Positions 8,515 to 17,405 of a DNA stretch of 35,308 bases are shown in pieces. The first letter of the stretch is position 1; each line of letters begins with the position of its first letter. A model generated the notes under the pieces. That model saw nothing but the letters and a program-made list of their open reading frames with translations. It was not told where the DNA came from and made no database searches. Location of the stretch: positions 1-35,308 of the forward strand of contig JAHEOI010000383.1 of assembly GCA_018610125.1 (NCBI GenBank). The letters run 5' to 3'. The translations under genes were made by a program, and so were the position numbers. This stretch comes from Verrucomicrobiota bacterium (GTDB taxonomy: Bacteria; Verrucomicrobiota; Verrucomicrobiia; Limisphaerales; JAHEOI01).

Positions 8515-10044
8515 TTACTTATTTTCCAAAAACGAATTAAGCCCCATACGCTCGACTTGGAGGCCTTTCGGGATAAGGAGGCGATCCAAGATGACAAACA
8601 ATCCTTGGATAAGAATTGCCAACAGCGCCGCCGGGACCGCCCCTTGCAGAATGGTCCCGGGAGCGTTAAGATTCAAGCCGCTGATGATCGGCTGTCCCAA
8701 GCCCCCCGCACCGATAAGCGCCGCCAAGGTCGCTGTCCCGACATTAATGACGGCGCTTGTCTTCACGCCGGCAAGTATGGTTGCCGAGGCCATCGGGAGC
8801 TCGACCTTTAAGAGCCTAGTGCGCCAATCCAATCCCAAAGCAATGGCCGATTCGCGGATGGATCTCGGCAGGCTCTGCAGGCCGGACGCCGTATTGCGGA
8901 CAATCGGAAGCAAGCTGTAGAGAAAGAGCGCCAGAATCGCCGTCAACGGGCTGATCCCCAAGAACGGGATCGATACCAGGATTGCCAGCAACGCCAACGA
9001 AGGGATTGTCTGCACCACGCCGGCGGCGCCCAACACGCCATTGCCGAGCCACCCCGGATAGCTTGCAATGATTCCCAACGGGATCCCGACAACGACGGCG
9101 GCGGCCATTGAAATCCCTACCAGATAGAGATGCTCAAGCGTCCGGCTCGGTATCGGGCGAACCCAGTCGAGCCGACCCTCAGCGTAAGAGGCATGGCTCG
9201 ATTCCCGGCCAAAAAAGGCCATTGCGGCTTCGGTGTAATCATCTGTCCGCTCCGCTTTCGCGTTGAGACGGGTCATCATTGTGCTGTCGATCCGGCCCCC
9301 AAGCCCATTAATCGCCCGCTTAACCCGTGAGGCAAGATTGGTTCGATACAGGAAGACAGCTTGGTACGCCGGAAAGAAGTTTCGGTCGTCCTCGAGCACC
9401 GTCAGGTTATAATCGGCAATCTTGGCATCGGTGGAATAGGCATCTTTGACATCGATCGTTCCATCTCGAAGGGCTGTGTAACCGAGCGCATGATCAACGG
9501 TACGCACATCGGTCATGGTGAGATTGTAACGGTTCGTCAACGGATGCCATCCATCATTCCGATTCATGAATTCATGGGTTAAGCCGACTGTCAGTTCGGG
9601 ATGCTCCCGAAGATCGCTGATCGCCTCGATATCGAGACGCCTCGCGTGCTCACGCCGCATCACGAGAGCATAGGTGTTATTGAATCCCAGCGCCTCGCTC
9701 ACCCCGATTCCCTGCGACACCAGCGCTTGACGGATCGCTTCGATCCCCGAAATCGAGCTTTCCTTCAGGATCTGTTCTCGAATAGTCCCGGTGTACTCCG
9801 GATAGAGTGCGATTTGACCGTTCTTCAATGCGCGCCAGAGCACAATGGTACCGCCCATGCCCTGATGATGGACCACGTCAACGGTTTGTCGCTCCAACAG
9901 TATTCGGGCAATCTCACCGAGGACATACGATTCCGTAAACTTCTTGGAGCCAATGTGGACCTCCCGGGCGGCAGACCTGCCATCCGCGGCGCCCATCAGG
10001 AGTCCCATGCCGGCCAAAAGCAACGAAACAGGATAGCGTCTCAT
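8515..10044 (-). CDS. Osmoprotectant/quaternary-amine ABC transporter, substrate-binding domain fused to permease (SBP N-terminal, permease C-terminal)
   Basis: Signal peptide MRRYPVSLLLAGMGLLMGAADGRSA; SBP REVHIGSKKFTESYVLGEIARILLE...YPEYTGTI; permease YLVGISMAAAVVVGIPLGIIAS...VVQTIPSLALLAILV...GTATLAALIGAGGLGQPI. Start at 10044 gives an ATGA overlap with the ATPase stop (TCAT at 10041-10044). Confidence 0.93.
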   Translation of the reverse strand: MRRYPVSLLLAGMGLLMGAADGRSAAREVHIGSKKFTESYVLGEIARILLERQTVDVVHHQGMGGTIVLWRALKNGQIALYPEYTGTIREQILKESSISGIEAIRQALVSQGIGVSEALGFNNTYALVMRREHARRLDIEAISDLREHPELTVGLTHEFMNRNDGWHPLTNRYNLTMTDVRTVDHALGYTALRDGTIDVKDAYSTDAKIADYNLTVLEDDRNFFPAYQAVFLYRTNLASRVKRAINGLGGRIDSTMMTRLNAKAERTDDYTEAAMAFFGRESSHASYAEGRLDWVRPIPSRTLEHLYLVGISMAAAVVVGIPLGIIASYPGWLGNGVLGAAGVVQTIPSLALLAILVSIPFLGISPLTAILALFLYSLLPIVRNTASGLQSLPRSIRESAIALGLDWRTRLLKVELPMASATILAGVKTSAVINVGTATLAALIGAGGLGQPIISGLNLNAPGTILQGAVPAALLAILIQGLFVILDRLLIPKGLQVERMGLNSFLENK

Positions 10045-10775
10045 AAAAATGACAATGTTCGCTGCGCCGCCAGAAAGTCCGAGACAAACGGCTCGGCCGG
10101 CGACTCCCAAAGCGCTTGGAACGTCCCGACTTGAACTACTCGCCCCGACTCGAGCAACACGATCCGATCGCCGAAATACGCCGCCTCTGCCATATCATGC
10201 GTGACCAGCACAACCGTTCGCTGCAGCCGTTGAAAGATCGCCCGCAGCTCTTGCTGCAAATTCGCCCGCACTATTGGATCGAGGGCTGCCAATGGCTCGT
10301 CCAGCAAAAGGAGCTCCGGGTCCAAGATCAGCGCGCGCATCAAGCTGACCCGCTGGCGTTGTCCCCCGGAGAGCTGAACCGGATATCGTGCCAGCGCCCC
10401 TTCGGGAAATTTGGTCAATTCACAAAGCCAAGCAAGCCGGGCTTGATTTGTCTCTTCGGAGTAGCCCAAATACCGTGCCATCAACAAAACATTGTCGCGG
10501 ACCGTCATGTGTGGGAAGAGTCCCCCATCCTGGACAACATAGCCAATGCGACGTCGAATCTCAATGGCGTTGCCCTGATTCACATCCCGGTCTGCGACGC
10601 GAACGCGACCGCGCGTCGGAGAAATCAGAAAAAGGAGAAGCCTTAGCAATGTCGATTTGCCGCATCCACTCGGCCCGATCAGTGCGATCGTCCTTCCTTG
10701 CGGCAGGCTCAACGTAACCTCATTCAGCGCGACGTGCTCGCCAAAAGAGACCGTAACCTTTTCAAATGTCACCAT
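10041..10775 (-). CDS. ABC transporter ATP-binding protein (OpuCA/ProV/EgtV-like)
   Basis: MVTFEKVTVSFGEHVALNEVTLSLPQGRTIALIGPSGCGKSTLLRLLL...VQLSGGQRQRVSLMRALILDPELLLLDEPLAALDP; start chosen at internal Met (cat at 10773-10775). Confidence 0.94.
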   Translation of the reverse strand: MVTFEKVTVSFGEHVALNEVTLSLPQGRTIALIGPSGCGKSTLLRLLLFLISPTRGRVRVADRDVNQGNAIEIRRRIGYVVQDGGLFPHMTVRDNVLLMARYLGYSEETNQARLAWLCELTKFPEGALARYPVQLSGGQRQRVSLMRALILDPELLLLDEPLAALDPIVRANLQQELRAIFQRLQRTVVLVTHDMAEAAYFGDRIVLLESGRVVQVGTFQALWESPAEPFVSDFLAAQRTLSFL

Positions 10776-11883
10776 GCGTTTCGCTGAGAAGGTACTGCAC
10801 ACTGAAATAGCGCTGCTCATCCATCCAGACCTTTTCAAGGCGATAACCCGACCGGTGGATTAACGATTGAAATCCGCCCAATGTGTATTTGTAAGAATGC
10901 TCCACCGTAACCGGCTCGTTCGGCTCAAAGTTGACCGTAACACCCGCAAGGGTAATTGTTTGCCGACACGTGCTCACGAGCTGGTTCTCGACACGCCCGG
11001 CTTCCGCATTGTAAAACGCCCGGTGACGGAAGGCGTCGAGGTCAAACCCCGCTTGCAGTTCACGATTGGCGCGAGCGAGGATATTCTTGATAAAGCGAGC
11101 AGTGATCCCACGGGGATCGTTGTAAGCAGATTCCATCACAGAGCGCTCTTTTTGAAGATCCATGCCCAACAGAAAGGCATCCCCAGGATTACTTATTACG
11201 GCAAAACGTTTCAGGAAGGAAACGACCTCGCCCGGCTCAAAATTGCCGATCGTCGAGCCCGGAAAGAAGAAGACCGTTCGCTGAAACGCTCGCGTCGGCG
11301 TTGGAAGCTTAAGGGGCTTATGATAATCGGCGCAGACCGGCAACACCTCCGTTCGCGGATGACGTCGGCGGATGTCATGGGCCACCTCGATAAGCTGCTG
11401 CTTCGAAATATCGATCGGTATATAGGCAACGCAATCCTCCAATGCGCTCAAGAGCAGCTCGGTCTTGGCGCTGCTGCCGCTCCCCAGGTCGACCAGCACC
11501 GCATTCGGTCCGATCGCGCTCACAATTTCATTCAGGCAGCCTTTAAGGATCGATGTCTCCACCCGTGTCGGGTAATACTCTTCAAGCCCACAGATTTGCT
11601 CAAAGAGATCGGCTCCGACATCGTCGTAGAGGTACTTGCAAGGGACCCACTTCGGCAAATTTTGGAGCCCTGTCAAAAGGTCGCGCTGGAAATCGCTCGG
11701 GGTCGGCTCCACATCGTGAAGCACCACCTTCTCTTCGTGCGTCTCGCTGCCATGCTCCATATCATGCTCTGTCCCACAATGCCGGTCCGATATCGGCCGG
11801 ACCGGATTCCTCACCTTATTCTCAAATGCGCCCTCAAGCAGTGCCTGTATCGCGCCTTCATCAACTTTGGCAAGCTTAAACAC
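10762..11883 (-). CDS. egtD: L-histidine N-alpha-methyltransferase family protein (EgtD-like)
   Basis: LPKWVPCKYLYDDVGADLFEQICGLEEYYPTRVETSIL...VDLGSGSSAKTELLL...FFPGSTIGNFEPGE...EPVTVEHSYKYTLGGFQSLIHRSGY; real start may be the internal Met at 11760. Confidence 0.85.
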   Translation of the reverse strand: MFKLAKVDEGAIQALLEGAFENKVRNPVRPISDRHCGTEHDMEHGSETHEEKVVLHDVEPTPSDFQRDLLTGLQNLPKWVPCKYLYDDVGADLFEQICGLEEYYPTRVETSILKGCLNEIVSAIGPNAVLVDLGSGSSAKTELLLSALEDCVAYIPIDISKQQLIEVAHDIRRRHPRTEVLPVCADYHKPLKLPTPTRAFQRTVFFFPGSTIGNFEPGEVVSFLKRFAVISNPGDAFLLGMDLQKERSVMESAYNDPRGITARFIKNILARANRELQAGFDLDAFRHRAFYNAEAGRVENQLVSTCRQTITLAGVTVNFEPNEPVTVEHSYKYTLGGFQSLIHRSGYRLEKVWMDEQRYFSVQYLLSETHGDI

Positions 11884-12202
11884 CTCTCCATCACGTCACA
11901 AGCACAAAGCCTGCCCGGCGCGGTCACAAGCCCTATTTTTTGAGCGCGCCACTTGACATATTCCGCCAAACAGAAAAAAAAGAGAGACCGAGTCATGATA
12001 ACCGGTCCGGATGTTATGTTTGGCAAACAGCCTATAGGGACACTCCGACACTTTTTTGGGCGGCGGGAAGCTGTAATTCAGCCGCTCCCCTCAATGGCGG
12101 GAGTGGAACAACCCGAGGGATGGGACACACGCCCAAATCGGCGCAAGCGAATTTGGTTGAGAAGAACGGTCTATTGGAGGGCGATCTTGGAGGGCGATCA
12201 GC

Positions 12203-12550
12203 GTGTTATCAATCACGCTCGCGTTATCGATCACGCTCTTGGGGGCCGGCCTATCACCCGCTGTCAACTTGGCACGCGCTCAGGAATCTCCAATCCACAG
12301 CGGGATGGCTCGCGTTCATCCGACCGTCGCCAAGCACGGTATGGTGGCCACGCAGGAGGCCACCGCCACACATGGACATTACTACGGGTCTAGCGACCCG
12401 CGCCGAACCGGCGGACTGACACTCGGTATTGAAGCATGGCTTATGGAAGCGAGCGCTTTCCCAATCACGACATGGGTTTGGTTGCTGGCGCCAATGGCGC
12501 TGGTGCTGGCACTCTCCATCATCACCTTCTTCATGGAAGATCGAGACTGA
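12203..12550 (+). CDS. Small secreted/membrane protein of unknown function upstream of the symporter
   Basis: GTG start with GGAGGG (12189-12194) 8 nt upstream; signal-like MLSITLALSITLLGAGLSPAVNLARAQ and C-terminal TM TWVWLLAPMALVLALSIITFFMEDRD; stop 6 nt before the symporter start. Confidence 0.72.
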   Translation: MLSITLALSITLLGAGLSPAVNLARAQESPIHSGMARVHPTVAKHGMVATQEATATHGHYYGSSDPRRTGGLTLGIEAWLMEASAFPITTWVWLLAPMALVLALSIITFFMEDRD

Positions 12551-12556
12551 ACGATT

Positions 12557-14041
12557 ATGCCGCTTCCGGAACTGATCACCTTTGCTCTCTACCTCATCGG
12601 GATGCTGATCGTCGGGATCATTTTCTATCGGATGACCGGCAACCTTTCCGATTATATCCTTGGAGGACGAAAGCTTGGAGGGGCTGTCAGCGCACTCAGC
12701 GCGGGGGCGTCCGACATGAGCGGATGGCTGTTGCTCGGGTTGCCGGGGGCCGTCTATGTCAGTGGGATCAATCAATCCTGGATCGCTATCGGCCTGGTCT
12801 CGGGGGCCTACCTCAATTGGCAATTCGTGGCCAAGCGGCTTCGCCGCTACACCCAGCTCGCCAGTGACTCCCTGACGCTTCCGGATTATCTCGAAAACCG
12901 TTTCCAAGATCGTTCCCGGTTATTGCGTATCATTTCCGCGCTCGTCATTCTGGTGTTTTTTACCGTCTACACCGCGTCCGGACTGGTTGCCGGGGCACGC
13001 CTCTTCGAGAGCACCTTTGACATCGATTACCGCATTGCCCTCGGCGTCGGCCTGCTCGTCATCGTCTCTTACACCTTCCTTGGCGGCTTCCTGGCCGTGA
13101 GCTGGACCGATTTTGTGCAAGGGACGTTGATGTTCTTCGCATTGGTCATTGCCCCGATCGTTGCCATTCAAGAGCTTGGAGGCTGGAATGCCGTGGTACG
13201 AGAGGCTTCGAACATCAAGGGCGGCTCGATCGATATCTTCCACGACACGGGAAGAGTGGGAATCATTTCATTGATGGCATGGGGCCTGGGCTATTTCGGC
13301 CAACCTCACATCCTTGCGCGCTTTATGGCGATTCGCTCGCCTCGTCTCGTTCCACAGGCCCGGCTCATTGCCATGGTCTGGATGGTCTTAAGCATCCTGG
13401 GGGCCATTTTCGTCGGCTTCATCGGGATCGCCTTCTTTCATGACTCCCCGATCGATGACTCCGAGACCGTCTTTATCCGGCTCACACAGGCTCTCTTTAA
13501 CCCATGGATCTCAGGCATCCTTTTGGCCGCTATCCTTTCAGCCATCATGAGCACAGTCGATTCCCAGCTTCTGGTTTGCTCCAGCGCCATCACCGAGGAC
13601 TTTTATAAGTCCTTCCTGCGTCGATCGGCCGACGAGAAGGAGCTCGTTTGGATCGGAAGGGCTTCGGTGATCGTGATTGCCGTGATCGCACTGGGCATCG
13701 CCGCCGACCCGGAAAGTAAGGTGCTCGACCTGGTGGCGAACGCATGGGCCGGCTTCGGGGCATCATTCGGGCCCGTGATTCTCCTTTCCCTATTCTGGAA
13801 AGGGATGACACGTAGCGGCGCCCTTGCCGGAATGGTGGTTGGCGCCGTAACCGTCGTCGTGTGGATCCAGCTCGAGGGCGGTCTCTTTGAAATCTATGAG
13901 ATCCTCCCGGGATTCCTCCTAAGCAGCCTTGCCATCATTCTCCTAAGCCTCCTTGAGGGCGGTCCGAATGCCACAATCCGCCAAGAATTCGAATGGATAA
14001 CCAAAAGAGGCTCGGCAAGCGATCCAATCCCACCGGCATAA
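12557..14041 (+). CDS. putP: Sodium/proline symporter (SSS family, PutP-like)
   Basis: FRMTGNLSDYILGGRKLGGAVSALSAGASDMSGWLLLGLPGAVYVSGINQSWIAIGLVSGAYLNWQFVAKRLRRYT; multi-TM SSS signature including ILSAIMSTVDSQLLVCSSAITEDFYK. Confidence 0.95.
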   Translation: MPLPELITFALYLIGMLIVGIIFYRMTGNLSDYILGGRKLGGAVSALSAGASDMSGWLLLGLPGAVYVSGINQSWIAIGLVSGAYLNWQFVAKRLRRYTQLASDSLTLPDYLENRFQDRSRLLRIISALVILVFFTVYTASGLVAGARLFESTFDIDYRIALGVGLLVIVSYTFLGGFLAVSWTDFVQGTLMFFALVIAPIVAIQELGGWNAVVREASNIKGGSIDIFHDTGRVGIISLMAWGLGYFGQPHILARFMAIRSPRLVPQARLIAMVWMVLSILGAIFVGFIGIAFFHDSPIDDSETVFIRLTQALFNPWISGILLAAILSAIMSTVDSQLLVCSSAITEDFYKSFLRRSADEKELVWIGRASVIVIAVIALGIAADPESKVLDLVANAWAGFGASFGPVILLSLFWKGMTRSGALAGMVVGAVTVVVWIQLEGGLFEIYEILPGFLLSSLAIILLSLLEGGPNATIRQEFEWITKRGSASDPIPPA

Positions 14042-14271
14042 TGGGCTTCTCTCTACCAAGTTTCGGGGATCGATCTATGAGGCAGCCAAACCGAACGGGC
14101 AATTCTCAAGATGAGATAAATGGGTTTGGATAACGGACGCCAAGGAGGTGGGGGTGGGGAACCCCGCTGAAAAACGTACCGTTACCCAAACCACTATAAT
14201 CTTTACCACCTTTCTCCTGTGTTGTCCAGTCTCATTTAAGAAAAAATTTTCGATTTTTGCCGCCGTTTCGC

Positions 14272-14330
14272 TGCCTTTCAACGCCGCCTTTCAACGCCGC
14301 CTTTCAACGCCGCCTTTCAACGCCGCCTTT
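14272..14330. repeat. Tandem repeat, 13-bp unit CGCCTTTCAACGC, about 4.5 copies
   Basis: Three exact units at 14285-14323, a near-exact unit at 14272-14284 (tgcctttcaacgc) and partial cgccttt at 14324-14330. Confidence 0.95.
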
Positions 14331-14340
14331 GGACCCGCTC

Positions 14341-15795
14341 TCAGTGGGATAATCGGAGCGGTACCGGTTGAGAAACGGTTCCAACCGCTCGTTGATTTTC
14401 GCCGCGATCATCCGCTTCTCCGAGCTCCTTGCGGCCCTTCTTTGCCAACCTCCGTAAGCGTTTGACGATACCCGGGTGGCGAGAGGCGATGTTTTCCGTT
14501 TCGGCGACATCCTTTTTCAGGTCAAAGAGCTTTAAGGGGTGATGGCCCTTTGGTAGGTGCAATTTCCATCTGCCTGAACGCACTGCCTGAAGCTGATCAA
14601 CATGGTAATAATAAAACACGTCATGTGGGGATTCGGCATCCGCGGCACCGGTTAGAATCGGGCGGATATCCTGCCCATCGATAATGCGGTCCTGCGGAGG
14701 GGCAGCACCGGCAAGCCGAGCCAATGTGGGCATGAGATCCATGGAGGTCACCAATGCATCGGAAGATTCGCCCGCTGGAATGTTGCCTGGCCACCGGACA
14801 ACACAAGGGACTCGCATCCCGCCTTCCATCGTGGTGTACCCCCAACCTCCCAAAGGTTGATTCCTCCCTTGAGGCGGCTGCCGTTTCGGCGCTCCGTTAT
14901 CCGAGGTCCACAAAATCACGGTTTCTTGTTCCAGCTCCAAAGCTTTCAGAGCGGCCATTATCTGGCCGGTTGACCAATCGATCTCCTCGACGGCATCGCC
15001 ATAGGCGCCGTTCTCCGAATGACCTTTGAAGGCTTTGCTGGCAAATGGATGGCTGGTGCTGCCCGGCATCGAATGCGCCAGATAGAGGAGGAACGGGCGG
15101 TCCTCATGGTTTCGGATGAACCGAATCGCCTCCGAGGTGTAGCGTTTCGTCAGGGTGCTTCGATTCGCCGGGGCTTCAATGACCTTTTCATTTCGCATCA
15201 ACGGCAACGGCGGCCAATTTTTTCCCTCACGCTGGGTCATATCGTCGCTGTAAGGGATACCGTAATAATAATCAAATCCTTGTCGGGTCGGCAGGAAAAC
15301 CGGTTGGTCTCCCAAATGCCACTTACCGATGCAGGCAGTGGCATAACCCTCTTCTTTTAGCACCTCGGCGACCGTGACTTCGTCGGGATGCAAGCCAAAC
15401 CGCGAGACCGGCCTCAAGACCGCTCCATCCGTTTCCTGCATTCCAACCCGACGCGCATAACAACCGGTCATCAAGCTTGCCCGAGACGGCGTGCAGACAC
15501 CGGCAGTCATGTAAAAGCTCGTCAGCTTCATCCCCTCACGCGCCAGGCGATCCACATTCGGTGTGTGATGAAGTTTTGACCCGAAACAGCCGATGTCACC
15601 ATACCCCAGGTTATCGCAGAGAATCAGGATGAAATTCGGCGGCCTATCTTCTTGCGAAGCCTCGGCAGCTTGCCCCAAAAGCGAAAACAAAAGCAAGCCC
15701 CCTAGAAAAAGCCGAGACCGCTTCGCTCCGCACAAGATGCTTCCCGTTACCCGGCACAAACCGGACGATTGCCTTGGTTTCATTATCTTTTCCAT
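14341..15795 (-). CDS. Secreted sulfatase (arylsulfatase A-like)
   Basis: Signal peptide; RPPNFILILCDNLGYGDIGCFGSKLHHTPNVDRLAREG; formylglycine motif CTPSRASLMTG; WTSDNGAPKRQPPQGRNQPLGGWGYTTMEGGMRVPCVVRWPG. Confidence 0.96.
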   Translation of the reverse strand: MEKIMKPRQSSGLCRVTGSILCGAKRSRLFLGGLLLFSLLGQAAEASQEDRPPNFILILCDNLGYGDIGCFGSKLHHTPNVDRLAREGMKLTSFYMTAGVCTPSRASLMTGCYARRVGMQETDGAVLRPVSRFGLHPDEVTVAEVLKEEGYATACIGKWHLGDQPVFLPTRQGFDYYYGIPYSDDMTQREGKNWPPLPLMRNEKVIEAPANRSTLTKRYTSEAIRFIRNHEDRPFLLYLAHSMPGSTSHPFASKAFKGHSENGAYGDAVEEIDWSTGQIMAALKALELEQETVILWTSDNGAPKRQPPQGRNQPLGGWGYTTMEGGMRVPCVVRWPGNIPAGESSDALVTSMDLMPTLARLAGAAPPQDRIIDGQDIRPILTGAADAESPHDVFYYYHVDQLQAVRSGRWKLHLPKGHHPLKLFDLKKDVAETENIASRHPGIVKRLRRLAKKGRKELGEADDRGENQRAVGTVSQPVPLRLSH

Positions 15796-15881
15796 TGGGG
15801 CTAGACTCCTTTAATATCCATGACCGATTGGCAGCTTCATCGCGTTCGCATTCCCCTGACATTCATCAAACGTGGCCGATT

Positions 15882-16766
15882 TTAGCACTTTGAACAACGT
15901 TTAAGCCTCTTCCTTATGGCTCTCCCCAACCAAGAAAAATCTGTTTGATATAGCCGGCGCCATCGTGCTTTCGGTTGCGCCATCCGGTCAAGACGCCTGT
16001 GCAGCCGCTTGGCCAGAGTTGTTAAGCGATCGATCTCGAGATAGGCCATTAAAAACCGTAGGCGGTCCGTTTGGCTTACCCCTCGAAAGTGTCGATTGAG
16101 GCAATCGAGATCGCGGAGCACTGCTTGCCACCGAAACCAACATCGGCGCATGGACTCGAGGTCGATCAGGCACACGCCAACCTTATCTTCACCGACACTC
16201 CCGGATGAGTCGCTCGCCAATGGACCGCCAATGAACAGGTGCTTGGGATAGAGACTGCTATGGCAAAGGCGATGTCGGTGCATTGCGGCCACGTTGCTTG
16301 CGACTTGACGAACAATGCTTGCCCGGGTCGCCGGCGGAGGCCAACCGAAGCGGCGCCATCGGCGCAAAAGGTCTTCAATCGACACGAAATCCGTGAGTCC
16401 TTTGGTCATCATGACAGCACGCACATTGCCTCCTCCCCGACGCTTGGCGAAATAAACCGGTTCGATCGTCGACAGGCCACGCTCTTGACAATGGCGTATG
16501 TTCCGCCATTCCTTTTCGACCGTTGGAATGCCCGTCCATGGGTGACGTACCGTACGCCACAAAGAGTTCTTCTGAAGCTTGACGAAAACCTCAACGGAGC
16601 CGTCGGTCGGCAGCTTTAGCGTACAGCGGACGACACCGCTCCATCCGCTTCTCCAAGAATCCGGCGGTTCATACCATTCACCGGCAAGCCTCCAGACATT
16701 CTCGAAGTCGTGAATCCCATTGTGCCGGAGAATCTCGTGCCACCCCGACGCGATAAAATCAGCCAT
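15882..16766 (-). CDS. Lipopolysaccharide kinase/InaA family protein
   Basis: VFVKLQKNSLWRTVRHPWTGIPTVEKEWRNIRHCQERGLSTIEPVYFAKR...MHRHRLCHSSLYPKHLFIGG...CLIDLESMRR; ATG at 16766 (TTG alternative at 16799 directly abuts the upstream stop). Confidence 0.85.
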   Translation of the reverse strand: MADFIASGWHEILRHNGIHDFENVWRLAGEWYEPPDSWRSGWSGVVRCTLKLPTDGSVEVFVKLQKNSLWRTVRHPWTGIPTVEKEWRNIRHCQERGLSTIEPVYFAKRRGGGNVRAVMMTKGLTDFVSIEDLLRRWRRFGWPPPATRASIVRQVASNVAAMHRHRLCHSSLYPKHLFIGGPLASDSSGSVGEDKVGVCLIDLESMRRCWFRWQAVLRDLDCLNRHFRGVSQTDRLRFLMAYLEIDRLTTLAKRLHRRLDRMAQPKARWRRLYQTDFSWLGRAIRKRLKRCSKC

Positions 16767-16799
16767 GGTCGATTTCGGTGCCGGATCGGCCAAGCTCAA

Positions 16800-17405
16800 T
16801 CAGGTCCGATCTTTCCGGGCGATGACAACCGCCTTCGGTTGAAACGGCCAAGCGGCATAGCAGACCCGCGACACCCTTAACCCGGATTGCACGGCTGCCT
16901 TGTTGACGTCGGAGATCGGGAGGCTGCGGCGACGGGACCCGCGGCGCCTGTTAAACGGTGTCTCAATCCAGGCGGTAAACACGACCCCGTTGCGACCGAC
17001 TCGCCCAAAGCTGCTCAACAGACGTGCTCGTCGGTCCCCGTCCTGCAAATGGTGAAACAAGCGGTGACAGATGACCCAGTCAAACTGGTTTTCCGCGAAT
17101 GGGAGATGAAACACGTCACCCTGGCATACCATCCCGGAGGGCGCATTGGCGTTGTGCACCCGAAGCATCGACTCCGAGCTATCCAACGAGACCACCGCCG
17201 GAAATTTCTCCGTTAAGATGGAATGGATTCGACCCGTCCCGCATGGGGCGTCCAAGACCCGCTCGGCGCTGACGCCATTTAAAGCCCGCCGAAGCGCCAA
17301 CAACTCCAACCCGTGGCTTAGCCATCGGTCCGGTCGCTTTGCTTTCGTATGCCGGTCATATCGAACTGCCTGCTCGAAACCGTCGTAACGTTCATCCTTA
17401 ACCAA
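16800..17405 (-). CDS. Class I SAM-dependent methyltransferase
   Basis: ERVLDAPCGTGRIHSILTEKFPAVVSLDSSESMLRVHNANAPSGMVCQGDVFHLPFAENQFDWVICHRLFHHLQD. Confidence 0.9.
   Translation of the reverse strand: MVKDERYDGFEQAVRYDRHTKAKRPDRWLSHGLELLALRRALNGVSAERVLDAPCGTGRIHSILTEKFPAVVSLDSSESMLRVHNANAPSGMVCQGDVFHLPFAENQFDWVICHRLFHHLQDGDRRARLLSSFGRVGRNGVVFTAWIETPFNRRRGSRRRSLPISDVNKAAVQSGLRVSRVCYAAWPFQPKAVVIARKDRT

Noticed and set aside
10867-11943. 358-aa plus-strand ORF opposite EgtD
   Set aside because: Shadow ORF; the minus strand encodes a recognisable EgtD family protein.
12254-12907. 217-aa minus-strand ORF opposite the small ORF/PutP start
   Set aside because: Antisense to a strongly supported symporter; no recognisable motif.
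14128-14170. G-rich run (ggaggtgggggtgggg) as G-quadruplex
   Set aside because: Does not contain four runs of three or more G; also explained by local aaCCCC pairing.
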